A DNA stretch of 50,030 bases from contig CAMDKQ010000003.1 of assembly GCA_945901095.1 (NCBI GenBank), positions 1 to 50,030 of the forward strand. The letters are read 5' to 3'. Shown one piece after another: positions 1-8,391 of the stretch. How positions within the stretch are numbered: the first letter of the stretch is position 1; each line of letters begins with the position of its first letter. The DNA comes from Bifidobacterium breve. Its GTDB lineage: Bacteria; Actinomycetota; Actinomycetes; S36-B12. Both the position numbers and the translations under genes were made by a program. The notes under the pieces were generated by a model. It was given only the letters and a program-made list of their open reading frames with translations. It was not told the DNA's origin and did no database searches.

Positions 1-69
1 CGGGATATCCTTCGTCAAAGAGACGTCGGGATGACTCGCATCCCCATCATGAGACATCGGGGTACGGCT

Positions 70-987
70 ATGAGAACACGCATGAAACTGCTGACTGTTG
101 GGTTGGTGCTCGTTACTGCTGCGGTGGCGGGGTGTTCGTCGACGACAGCGGGACCTGCTGGCGCGATACAGGACGACGTTGAGATGGCGGGGTCGCCACC
201 GGCGTCATCGTCTGCCGGTCCCACTTCCTCGCCTGGCTCGATCATCCCCAGCTCCGCACCGACCGAGGCACCGGCAAGCCCGGTTGCGTCGCCGACGGAT
301 TTACCTTCGCTGCCGGCAGCGGTTTACGTCCCGGCGGACAATCTCGGAGGCAGCACGAGCACCGCCTCTGTCTGCGACTTGGGTCTGGAGTACGAATGCG
401 GTGGTATCGGTTCAAGTGGCGTGGGCACCGTCTTTTATGCCTCGGCCGTCCCCTTCAAGTGCGGGCAGTACATGACGTCCTCATGCAACTACCTTGAGTC
501 TGCCCCGAACTTGTGGGCACCAAACTCCCAGAGCACTTGCAAGCTGACTGGGAGTGCGTGCGGTGGCAGTAATCAGTACACCTCGGACTTCTCCGACACC
601 GGGAACGGCATCACATGGTGCACGGGGAAGGGGGAGACGTCGAGCATCTCCGGCGCCGTGAACGATGCGATCGGGTCGGGATTCTCGAACACCTTGGCTA
701 TCATCCCAATGTGCAATCCAGGCGACGCGGCCAATGCCGCCCAGCGGTACGAGGGTGGCCGCAAGATCGACTGGGCTCTGCCATCTCGGGACGAACTCTA
801 CGCCCTCTTCCTCTACTCGAACCGGGCCGCGATTGGCGGGTTCCCGTCTGAGTCGTACTGGAGTTCCTCACAGTACGATGAAAAGGAAAAATACGCGTAC
901 GCCCGCTTCTTCACAGAGGGCAGCACGGGAATCTTGCTCCCGAGCAAGGATGAACCGCTCGGCGTCCGCCCGGTGCGGGCGTTTTAG
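70..987 (+). CDS. Secreted lipoprotein with DUF1566/Lcl-like C-terminal domain (copy 1)
   Basis: Signal peptide and lipobox MRTRMKLLTVGLVLVTAAVAGC, Ser/Pro/Ala-rich linker, then C-terminal 'WALPSRDEL...YWSSSQYD...ARFF...GVRPVRAF' typical of DUF1566/Lcl domains. Internal ATG at 70 preferred over 31 because the signal peptide starts there. Confidence 0.75.
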   Translation: MRTRMKLLTVGLVLVTAAVAGCSSTTAGPAGAIQDDVEMAGSPPASSSAGPTSSPGSIIPSSAPTEAPASPVASPTDLPSLPAAVYVPADNLGGSTSTASVCDLGLEYECGGIGSSGVGTVFYASAVPFKCGQYMTSSCNYLESAPNLWAPNSQSTCKLTGSACGGSNQYTSDFSDTGNGITWCTGKGETSSISGAVNDAIGSGFSNTLAIIPMCNPGDAANAAQRYEGGRKIDWALPSRDELYALFLYSNRAAIGGFPSESYWSSSQYDEKEKYAYARFFTEGSTGILLPSKDEPLGVRPVRAF

Positions 988-1476
988 CAATTCATCGTCT
1001 ATTTGCTCATCCTTGTTTCAAGAATCAGGTGTTTGTTTGCCTGGTGTTTGGGGTCGGCCTTGATGGTGGAAGGTCGGCCCCAACCTTCATTCCACGATGG
1101 TGTCCGCCGAGGGCGCAAGCGTCGTCGAGGCTGACAGCTAGGAAGTTATTGCCGCTTGGCCCGCAGGATGATTGGTGTTGGCCAAGCGGTCTTCCCGAGC
1201 CCTTCACCAGACTGAATCTTGCAGACAGTCCCTGTGGGTCGGCTGGCGCATTGGTGATCACGCCCCTGCATGCGTCGCGCAAATGCTATTCACCCTCCGC
1301 AGTCATCGTGTCCGCCATGTGAAGGTGGAGCGGTCCGGTGGATTGAGGACGGGTCCAGGTCGCGTGATCGCTGGCAAGGGTCCGCAAGTCCATTGCTGAT
1401 TTTGCCATCCTTTAGCGCTTCTGGGACGGCGTCGGACGATCTCGGTGCGTGTGCAAATACCACGACGACCCGGAGA

Positions 1477-1721
1477 CTATTCCCCGCGCTCGTCCACGTA
1501 GCGGGCGATCAGCGACCCCGGTACCCATCCCTTCTCGTTCACCTCGATGCCCTTGGACATGGCCACGCGCGTACCTCGGCGGTCGTCACCCGTGACGTTG
1601 CCGTTCGGGGCTGGGTCAGCGGCGGGGACGGTGCATCGACCTCCTTGTCCGGACTGGGCGCCCCGAGTCGCCGCGCATCGCCGTCGACCTTGATGCCGCA
1701 CGCATCGCATGCCCGCACCAT
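1477..1721 (-). pseudogene. Lsr2-like C-terminal DNA-binding domain protein, frameshifted
   Basis: Minus-strand frame of ORF 1539-1721 reads ...VTTAEVRAW; the adjacent frame (ORF 1477-2031) continues AMSKGIEVNEKGWVPGSLIARYVDERGE*. Joined, they match the Lsr2 C-terminal pattern 'VRxWAxxxGxxVxxxGxVPxxxxxxY'. Frame break near 1561-1563. Confidence 0.6.
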
Positions 1722-1768
1722 CCGGTGAATATGACTGACATCGCCATCGTGACAGATCGGGATATGAA

Positions 1769-2503
1769 ATGAGAACTCGCCTGAAAGTGCTCACCGTGGG
1801 TGTGGTGCTCGTCACCGCTGCGGTGGCGGGATGCTCCTCCACGACAGGCTCATCCGGGGCGGTGCAGGACGACGCGCCTGCATCATCGGCGGCAGCACCT
1901 GCGGCCTCGACTGGTCCTACCTCTTCACCTGACCCGGTCACCCCCACCGCCGAACCTGCTGAGGCAGCGGCAAACCCGGTTGCGTCGCCGACGGATTCAC
2001 CTGTGCTAACAGGGGGCAGCAAGAACTGCAATACGGGTCTGGCGTACTCGTGTGGTCAAATCGGACCTGGTGGCGGCACCGTTTTCTATGCGCAGTCGAC
2101 ACCTTTCACATTGAGTAATGGCTACACGGCGGCCTGCAGCAACAATTATAAGTACCTCGAGGTACAACAAGTGCAACTGCCAGAGATGCCTTGGTGCGTG
2201 GGACCGGGTGCAAAGACGTCCGTATCGCCGGGTACGGGAGCAGCAATCGGGACCAGATACTCGAACACGCAGACAATGGCCACGTTCTCCGGTTACTGCT
2301 CATCGGGTGCGGCAAACGCAGCAATAACGTCAACCAGTGGGGGGTACACAGACTGGTTCGTACCCTCACAGAGTGAAATCAAATTGATGCAATTTTGTTC
2401 TTCCCTGTTTCACGAAACAGTTGTTCGTCTCCCCGGCAGGTGGGCGTTGGTCTTGCGTCGTGAATGCAGACCCCCAGCCTATTGCTTGCCAGCAACGACC
2501 TGA
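1769..2503 (+). pseudogene. Secreted lipoprotein, paralog of 70-987 with C-terminal part of the DUF1566-like domain deleted (copy 2)
   Basis: Near-identical signal peptide (MRTRLKVLTVGVVLVTAAVAGCSSTT) and linker; 'GPGGGTVFYA' and 'DWFVPSQSEIKLM' align with copy 1, then homology ends and the ORF reads into sequence resembling the copy-1 3' flank. Confidence 0.65.
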
Positions 2504-2759
2504 GCTTCACTCCTTCGCCACTCCTTGCCAGTTCATGTCGAATCGGTGTCAGTGGCAGCGCCGTCAGCAGCACGAACGTGGCCCCATCAAGAACCTCACT
2601 GTGTTCGCAGTGGACGCCGAGGTCAACTCGATTGAAACGACCAGCCTGCCAAGCACGCCTGCACTTCGGCGACTTACCCGCGGCGTGGCCGCCTTGGCAG
2701 GGGTCGTTCACGACACGATCAAGGGCTAACACAAGTTGGCGAGGGGTGGGCATCGCTGC

Positions 2760-2885
2760 ATGCTGGTTGCCGACCTTTACATCGGGCGCAAGCCGGTCTG
2801 GTCCCGGTCGACCATCAAGGAGTGGCTCATCAGTAGGGGGCAGGTGGCGCTGGTCGAGGGTTGGCAGGAGGTCCCGTTCGGGTAG
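2760..2885 (+). CDS. Short HTH/excisionase-like fragment (41 aa), possibly a remnant
   Basis: MLVADLYIGRKPVWSRSTIKEWLISRGQVALVEGWQEVPFG*; 'GxPVWxRSxIxxWxxxRG' resembles the end of AlpA/excisionase-like HTH proteins. Confidence 0.3.
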   Translation: MLVADLYIGRKPVWSRSTIKEWLISRGQVALVEGWQEVPFG

Positions 2886-3100
2886 TCCCGTTCGCCGATT
2901 CGGGGGGCTTGCGTGTAGGCTCCGTCTCGCACGATTCCCGCTGAATTTGCAACTTGGGGAAAATGTGTGAGATTAGGAATCGGGGCAGGTCCTGTCACTA
3001 TGGTGACAAGATCTGAGCACGGTGACAGTCTTGTGACAACTAAAGATCGGGGCCACACGGAGTTAATCCGTGAGGGAATGCAGGAAAAGCAAATGAGTTT

Positions 3101-3172
3101 TGGGGTATGGGGTAATTGGCAGCCCTGCTGATTCTGGTTCAGTAAGTCTAGGTTCGAGTCCTGGTACCCCAG
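3101..3172 (+). tRNA. tRNA-Gln (anticodon CTG)
   Basis: TGGGGTA...TACCCCA acceptor stem, anticodon arm GCTGA-TTCTGGT-TCAGT, T-arm with GGTTCGAGTCC. Confidence 0.92.
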
Positions 3173-3236
3173 CGACACGCGCGACCGCCCGAGGTCACGC
3201 AGTCATGTGCGAGGTGTATGTCGCTCGCACGCGTAC

Positions 3237-3309
3237 GGCCCCGTTGTGTAGTGGCCTAGCACGCCGCCCTCTCAAGGCGGTAGCGCGGGTTCGAATCCCG
3301 TCGGGGCTA
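3237..3309 (+). tRNA. tRNA-Glu (anticodon CTC)
   Basis: GGCCCCG/CGGGGCT acceptor, D-stem GTGT/GCAC, anticodon arm CCGCC-CTCTCAA-GGCGG, T-arm GCGGG-TTCGAAT-CCCGT. Confidence 0.93.
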
Positions 3310-3314
3310 CGCAG

Positions 3315-3347
3315 GAAGGGATCTCCCACCGAGTGGGAGGTCCCTTC
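3315..3347 (+). terminator. Hairpin terminator after tRNA-Glu
   Basis: GAAGGGATCTCCCAC-CGA-GTGGGAGGTCCCTTC: 15-bp stem with one G.T wobble, six bases after the tRNA. Confidence 0.75.
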
Positions 3348-3384
3348 TCAATGTTGGGGGTGTTGCGCGCGTGAGCGAGTCGGG

Positions 3385-4071
3385 TTACGCGAGGGAGTGA
3401 GCGGCCGCCATGAGGTGACGTCGTTGGGCAACTGACGGTGTTGCTAGGCGTTCGATGGGGCCGGAGATGCTGACGGCTGCAATCACGGTGCCGTTGGTTC
3501 CGAGCACAGGGGCAGAAATCGATGCGACCCCCGCCTCACGCTGGCCGATGCTCTGCGCCCAGCCTCGCCTGCGCACATCGGCGAGGGTGACTGCGGTGTA
3601 CGCAGCGCCGCTGAGCATTGCTGATCGTTCATCTGACGGCAGCCAGGCCGCAAGCACTTGCGCAGCCGACCCCGCCTTCATGGTGAGGATGGCACCGACG
3701 GGCACGGTGTCGCGCAGGCCGCTGGCGGGCTCGGCCGAGGCGATGCACAGTCGGTCACCGTAGGCCCGCCTATACACCTGAGCGCTCTCGCCGGTGTCGT
3801 CACGAAGGCGGAGGACGGCCTGCTGGGCGCGGGCGAGCCATGGGTCTGCACCCGCTGACCAGCGGGCGAACGTGGGACCGAGGATGAACCTTCCTTCGGC
3901 ATCACGGTCGAGGACCCCGTGATGCTCGAGGGCGACAGCGAGGCGATGGGCGGTTGGGCGAGGCAGTCCGGTCATCGAGACGAGGTCGGCGAGGGAGCAT
4001 GGCGCGCCGCTCACGGCTGAAAGTACGGACACCGTCTTGTCGACGACGCCGACGCCACTAGAGTTGTCCAC
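3385..4071 (-). CDS. ndgR: IclR-family transcriptional regulator, NdgR/AreB-like
   Basis: GTG start gives VDNSSGVGVVDKTVSVLSAV...GLPRPTAHRLAVALEHHGVL..RFILGP, typical of NdgR; divergent from leuC as in other actinobacteria. Confidence 0.88.
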   Translation of the reverse strand: MDNSSGVGVVDKTVSVLSAVSGAPCSLADLVSMTGLPRPTAHRLAVALEHHGVLDRDAEGRFILGPTFARWSAGADPWLARAQQAVLRLRDDTGESAQVYRRAYGDRLCIASAEPASGLRDTVPVGAILTMKAGSAAQVLAAWLPSDERSAMLSGAAYTAVTLADVRRRGWAQSIGQREAGVASISAPVLGTNGTVIAAVSISGPIERLATPSVAQRRHLMAAAHSLA

Positions 4072-4085
4072 GTACTGATACTGCT

Positions 4086-4102
4086 GTCTCACGATGTGAG
4101 AC
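4086..4102. promoter_or_regulatory. Candidate operator (perfect inverted repeat) in the ndgR-leuC intergenic region
   Basis: GTCTCAC-GAT-GTGAGAC, 7-bp perfect arms. Confidence 0.5.
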
Positions 4103-4183
4103 GTCAAGTTCCGTGGATGTTCGGAGTCGAAGTAAACGTGCTGCAAGGGTACCGCTCGAGCAGCCACGAGTTGAGGAGTGAAC

Positions 4184-5593
4184 ATGGGCCGGACGCTGGC
4201 TGAGAAAGTATGGGAATCCCATGTGGTGCGCCGATTCGAGGGCGAGCCAGACCTGCTGTACATCGACCTGCACCTCGTTCACGAGGTCACCTCGCCCCAG
4301 GCGTTCGACGGCCTTCGGTTATCTGGCCGCGGCGTTCGTCGCACCGATCTCACCCTCGCGACAGAGGACCACAACATCCCAACCATCAACATCGACCAGC
4401 CGATCGCTGACCCGATCTCGCGGGCCCAGGTTGAAGCCCTGCGCACCAACTGCGCCGAGTTCGGGGTTCCGCTCTATTCGCTCGGCAACGTCGAGCAGGG
4501 GATCGTTCATGTGGTCGGCCCGCAACTTGGACTCACCCAGCCCGGCATGACCGTCGTGTGCGGTGACTCGCACACCTCGACGCACGGTGCATTCGGGGCG
4601 CTTGCATTCGGTATCGGCACGAGCGAGGTCGAGCATGTGCTCGCGACCCAGACATTGCCCTTGAAGCCTTTCAAGACGATGGCGATTACCGTTGAGGGAG
4701 ACCTCCCTACAGGTGTCACGGCCAAGGACGTCATCCTCGCTGTAATCGCGAAGATCGGCACAGGCGGGGGGCAGGGGTATGTGCTCGAATACCGCGGCTC
4801 CGCGATCGAGGCGCTCTCGATCGAGGGTCGCATGACGATCTGCAACATGTCGATCGAGGCTGGCGCCCGTGCAGGCATGATCGCGCCTGACGACACCACA
4901 TTTGAGTACCTCAATGGCCGAGATCACGCCCCGAAGGAAGCCGAGTGGGATGTCGCCGTCGAGTACTGGCGCACGCTGCGTACCGACGATGATGCAACCT
5001 TCGACGCTGAGGTCGTTCTCGATGCATCCGCACTGAGTCCCTTTGTGACGTGGGGAACCAACCCGGGCCAGGGCCTCCCGCTCTCCGGCTCTGTGCCTTC
5101 TCCTGCGAACGCGGCGGACGAGGGCGAGAGAGCAGCCATCGCGCACGCACTGGAGTACATGGGGCTCACGCCCGGTATGCCATTGCGCGACATCGCGGTC
5201 GACACAGTCTTCGTCGGCTCGTGCACGAACGGTCGAATCGAGGATTTGCGCGCGGTTGCCGAGGTGCTCAAAGGCCGCGCGGTCGCGCCCTCGGTTCGCA
5301 TGCTCATCGTGCCGGGCTCAGTTCGAGTCAGGCACCAGGCTCAGGAGGAGGGCCTTGACGAGATCTTCATCGCAGCCGGGGCCGAGTGGCGCGAGGCTGG
5401 CTGCTCAATGTGCTTGGCGATGAATCCAGACAAACTCGCCCCAGGGGAGCGCAGTGCCTCGACGTCCAACCGAAATTTCGAGGGCAGGCAGGGCCCAGGG
5501 GGACGAACCCACCTCGTCTCGCCCGCGGTCGCTGCTGCCACCGCGGTGACCGGCCACCTTGCCGCGCCGTCCGATCTCGTATCCATCGTCTGA
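4184..5593 (+). CDS. leuC: 3-isopropylmalate dehydratase large subunit
   Basis: [16 protein letters not shown]...[34 protein letters not shown]...[22 protein letters not shown] before ATG 4184. Confidence 0.97.
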   Translation: MGRTLAEKVWESHVVRRFEGEPDLLYIDLHLVHEVTSPQAFDGLRLSGRGVRRTDLTLATEDHNIPTINIDQPIADPISRAQVEALRTNCAEFGVPLYSLGNVEQGIVHVVGPQLGLTQPGMTVVCGDSHTSTHGAFGALAFGIGTSEVEHVLATQTLPLKPFKTMAITVEGDLPTGVTAKDVILAVIAKIGTGGGQGYVLEYRGSAIEALSIEGRMTICNMSIEAGARAGMIAPDDTTFEYLNGRDHAPKEAEWDVAVEYWRTLRTDDDATFDAEVVLDASALSPFVTWGTNPGQGLPLSGSVPSPANAADEGERAAIAHALEYMGLTPGMPLRDIAVDTVFVGSCTNGRIEDLRAVAEVLKGRAVAPSVRMLIVPGSVRVRHQAQEEGLDEIFIAAGAEWREAGCSMCLAMNPDKLAPGERSASTSNRNFEGRQGPGGRTHLVSPAVAAATAVTGHLAAPSDLVSIV

Positions 5594-5606
5594 ATCGGGA
5601 GTCATC

Positions 5607-6194
5607 ATGGAATCATTCGTTCGTCATACCGGGACGGCACTGCCGCTGCGCCGGAGCAATGTCGATACCGATCAGATCATCCCGGCCGAGTATCTCAAGC
5701 GCATTACGCGTCATGGGTTCGAGGATGGTCTTTTTGCGGCCTGGCGCAAGGATCCGGGCTTTGTGCTGAACCAACCGCATCATGCCGATGTGAGCATCTT
5801 GGTTGCCGGCCCGGATTTCGGCACCGGATCCTCCCGGGAGCACGCCGTGTGGGCGCTGCAGAACTACGGATTCAAGGCGGTGCTGTCCTCGCGCTTCGCG
5901 GACATCTTCCGAGGTAACTCAGGCAAGGGTGGCCTGCTTACCGCCCAAGTCGATCAGTCGGTCATCGAGGCCTTGTGGACCGCGATCGAGGCGAACCCTG
6001 ACCTTGAGGTCACGGTCGATCTCGAGGAGCGTGAGGTGAGGGCGGGCTCCATCGTCGCCCCGATTGACGTTGACGATTACGTGCGTTGGAGGCTCATGGA
6101 AGGGCTGGATGATATCGGCATCACGCTGGCTCATGTCGATGCGATTTCAACCTTTGAGTCCAATCGTCCGAGCTTCATGCCGAAGACCGCTTAG
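5607..6194 (+). CDS. leuD: 3-isopropylmalate dehydratase small subunit
   Basis: [38 protein letters not shown]...[37 protein letters not shown]; follows leuC. Confidence 0.97.
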   Translation: MESFVRHTGTALPLRRSNVDTDQIIPAEYLKRITRHGFEDGLFAAWRKDPGFVLNQPHHADVSILVAGPDFGTGSSREHAVWALQNYGFKAVLSSRFADIFRGNSGKGGLLTAQVDQSVIEALWTAIEANPDLEVTVDLEEREVRAGSIVAPIDVDDYVRWRLMEGLDDIGITLAHVDAISTFESNRPSFMPKTA

Positions 6195-6345
6195 CCCTGC
6201 GAAACGCCAAAGAGCTTCCGAAATAAGGGGGATGCCACTGCTCGATGGCGGGCGGTGGAATGTCAGCGTGCGTGATTCCAAGGATCGCAGTATGTTATCG
6301 CCGTCGGCATAGGGTCGACCTAGTACCCTTCGGAGGTTTTTTCTC

Positions 6346-6804
6346 GTGAACAAGGCTGAACTTATCGAGGTCGTGGCTGCTCGTCTCGGACACAGCAAGC
6401 GCGACGTCACCGACATTGTCGAAGCGTTCATCGAAGAGACAAAAAAGGCCGTCATCAAGGGCGAAAAAGTAACGATGAGCGGCTTTGGCGTGTTCGAACG
6501 GCAGGCTCGCAGGGCCCGTCTCGGACGCAACCCGCGTACCGGTGAGTCGGTGAAGATCAAGGCAACAAAGCTTCCTAAGTTCCGCCCCGGCACGGAGTTC
6601 AAGGCCGTTGTGTCTGGTGCGAAGAAGCTCGTTCCCAAGGCGCCGGCGGGGCCGGCCGCGAAGAAGGCCGCTCCCGTGACGAAGGCGGCCCCCGCCAAGA
6701 AGGCGCCTGCCGTGAAGAAGGCCGCTCCGGCAAAGAAGGCTGCTCCCGCCAAAAAAGCCGCTCCCGCGAAGGCTGCTCCTGCAAAGAGGGCCGCTGCACG
6801 CTAG
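6346..6804 (+). CDS. hup: HU-family nucleoid protein with histone-H1-like Lys/Ala/Pro tail
   Basis: MNKAELIEVVAARLGHSKRDVTDIVEAFIEETKKAV...FRPGTEFK followed by PAKKA repeats; adjacent to leuCD. Confidence 0.95.
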   Translation: MNKAELIEVVAARLGHSKRDVTDIVEAFIEETKKAVIKGEKVTMSGFGVFERQARRARLGRNPRTGESVKIKATKLPKFRPGTEFKAVVSGAKKLVPKAPAGPAAKKAAPVTKAAPAKKAPAVKKAAPAKKAAPAKKAAPAKAAPAKRAAAR

Positions 6805-6837
6805 ATCTATCCACCGCAATGGCCTGAAGTTCTCGAT

Positions 6838-6871
6838 GAGGGGATCCCCGATAGATGTTGGGGGTCCCCTC
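6838..6871 (+). terminator. Hairpin terminator after hup
   Basis: GAGGGGATCCCC-N10-GGGGGTCCCCTC, 12-bp stem with one wobble. Confidence 0.7.
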
Positions 6872-6958
6872 ATTCGCCATTTGATCGAGGTAATTGCGCC
6901 CGAAGAGAGTAACGAGAATGCTCCTTCAAAAACGCATTGCTCCTGCTGAGAGGTCCAC

Positions 6959-7777
6959 ATGTCAGATCACCCCGTGAGCGAGTCGACAGCGGAACCGGGT
7001 GAGCCCCGCGTCGCCATCGTCACAGGTGCGGCAACCGGAATCGGCCGGGCCGCGGCCGAGGTATTTGCCGACCGGGGTTACGCAGTGGTGGCCGTCGACA
7101 TCTCGACCGAGGCACTCGCCTGGGCCACTGAACGCGAGGATATGCGGATACTCGTGGGGGATGTGAGTGACGATGCGGTGGCCGCTGAAATGGTGACGTT
7201 CGCACTTGAGACATTCGGTCGGCTCGACACCGTCGTGCTCAATGCCGGGATCGCGCGCCGAATCGGCTGGCAGGACGCGGACGCCATGGCGCTCTTCGAT
7301 CGCATCATGGCCGTGAATGTGCGTGGAGTGGTCTCGGGAATCCGGCATGCGGCCCCCGCTATGGCCGAGCGTGGCGGCGGTGCGATCGTTGCAACAGCAT
7401 CAACATCAGGCGTCGGTGGTGACCCGGAGCGCTGGGCCTACAACGCGTCGAAGGCCGCGGTCATCAATCTCGTCAAGGCTGCCGCGATCGACTTTGGGGC
7501 GAGGGGAGTCCGAGTGAACGCGGTAGCCCCTGGACCGACCCTCACGCCAATTCTTCAGGGCGGCGCCGTCACGCAGGAGCATCTCGAGGCACTGCGTCGT
7601 CCGATTCCTTTGCAGCGACTCGTACGACCGCAGGAGCAGGCTGAGGTCATCTGGTTCCTTGGCACTCCTGCTTCAAGTTTCGTGACCGGGACCACAGTGA
7701 TGTGCGACGGTGGGATCACCGCGAACGCCGGAATCTTTCCGCCCCCGAGCGCGACCCTGTCAGACGTTCACCATTGA
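6959..7777 (+). CDS. Short-chain dehydrogenase/reductase (SDR)
   Basis: VAIVTGAATGIGRAAAEVFADRG...LNAGIA...YNASKAAVINLVKAAAIDFGARGVRVNAVAPGPTLTP. Confidence 0.93.
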   Translation: MSDHPVSESTAEPGEPRVAIVTGAATGIGRAAAEVFADRGYAVVAVDISTEALAWATEREDMRILVGDVSDDAVAAEMVTFALETFGRLDTVVLNAGIARRIGWQDADAMALFDRIMAVNVRGVVSGIRHAAPAMAERGGGAIVATASTSGVGGDPERWAYNASKAAVINLVKAAAIDFGARGVRVNAVAPGPTLTPILQGGAVTQEHLEALRRPIPLQRLVRPQEQAEVIWFLGTPASSFVTGTTVMCDGGITANAGIFPPPSATLSDVHH

Positions 7778-7848
7778 TTGCCCATCCCGTGGGCGATGAA
7801 GTGTGTCGTAACCATGAGCACATCGATGTATGAAGGATTGGGTGAGGT

Positions 7849-8391
7849 ATGAGCGAATCTGACGCTGACGTGTTCGTCACTGGATGGCTAGGGGCTAGTC
7901 TCACGGCCGCGCTGGCAGCCCGCGAGGCAATCCGCGAGGTGGCCTATCGCTATGCGCGAGGTGTTGACCGACTCGATGCCGATGTCATGCGTTCGGCCTA
8001 CTGGCCTGACGCGACTGATGATCACGGACGGTTCAGTGGGAATGGTTGGGAGTTCGTCGATCGAGTCATGTCAACGCATGGTCGGTGGCGCGCGACGATG
8101 CACTGCAACATGAACCACAGCATCGAATTCGATGAGGGAGGAATGACGGCGCGTGGGGAGATCTCGAATCTCACCTACCTGATTCCAGATGATGATGGCC
8201 CGTGGTCATTGTGGCTGGGCCGATATCTTGATCGGTACGAGTGTCGTGGCGACGAATGGCGGATCACCCACCGGGTGTGCGTCCACGAGGGCACGACGAC
8301 ACTGCCGAACGCACCAATGCAGATGGACCCCTCAGTGTTCAGACAGGGATCAGTCGACCGTCCGAGCGACGGCCGGCCGCTCGGCACCTGA
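7849..8391 (+). CDS. SnoaL-like / nuclear transport factor 2-like domain protein
   Basis: AAREAIREVAYRYARGVDRLDADVMRSAYWPDATDDHGRFSGNGWEFVD..., typical SnoaL-like N-terminus. Confidence 0.8.
   Translation: MSESDADVFVTGWLGASLTAALAAREAIREVAYRYARGVDRLDADVMRSAYWPDATDDHGRFSGNGWEFVDRVMSTHGRWRATMHCNMNHSIEFDEGGMTARGEISNLTYLIPDDDGPWSLWLGRYLDRYECRGDEWRITHRVCVHEGTTTLPNAPMQMDPSVFRQGSVDRPSDGRPLGT

Noticed and set aside
1029-1480. Several 75-150 aa ORFs between the lipoprotein copies and the Lsr2-like remnant
   Set aside because: Mutually overlapping in several frames, atypical composition, no recognizable domains; treated as noncoding or decayed sequence.
2405-2420. parS-like palindrome CTGTTTCAC-GAAACAG
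   Set aside because: It lacks the central TG of consensus parS (TGTTTCACGTGAAACA) and lies in sequence shared with the copy-1 flank (TTGTTTCAAGAATCAG), so chance or degenerate origin is more likely.
2777-3178. Minus-strand 133-aa ORF over the tRNA-Gln region
   Set aside because: It runs antisense across a clear tRNA and has no recognizable protein features.
4319-5146. 275-aa antisense ORF inside leuC (and similar long antisense ORFs in smc, recG, glnD)
   Set aside because: Long shadow ORFs are expected in high-GC coding sequence; translations are low-complexity Arg/Pro/His-rich and the sense proteins are unambiguous.
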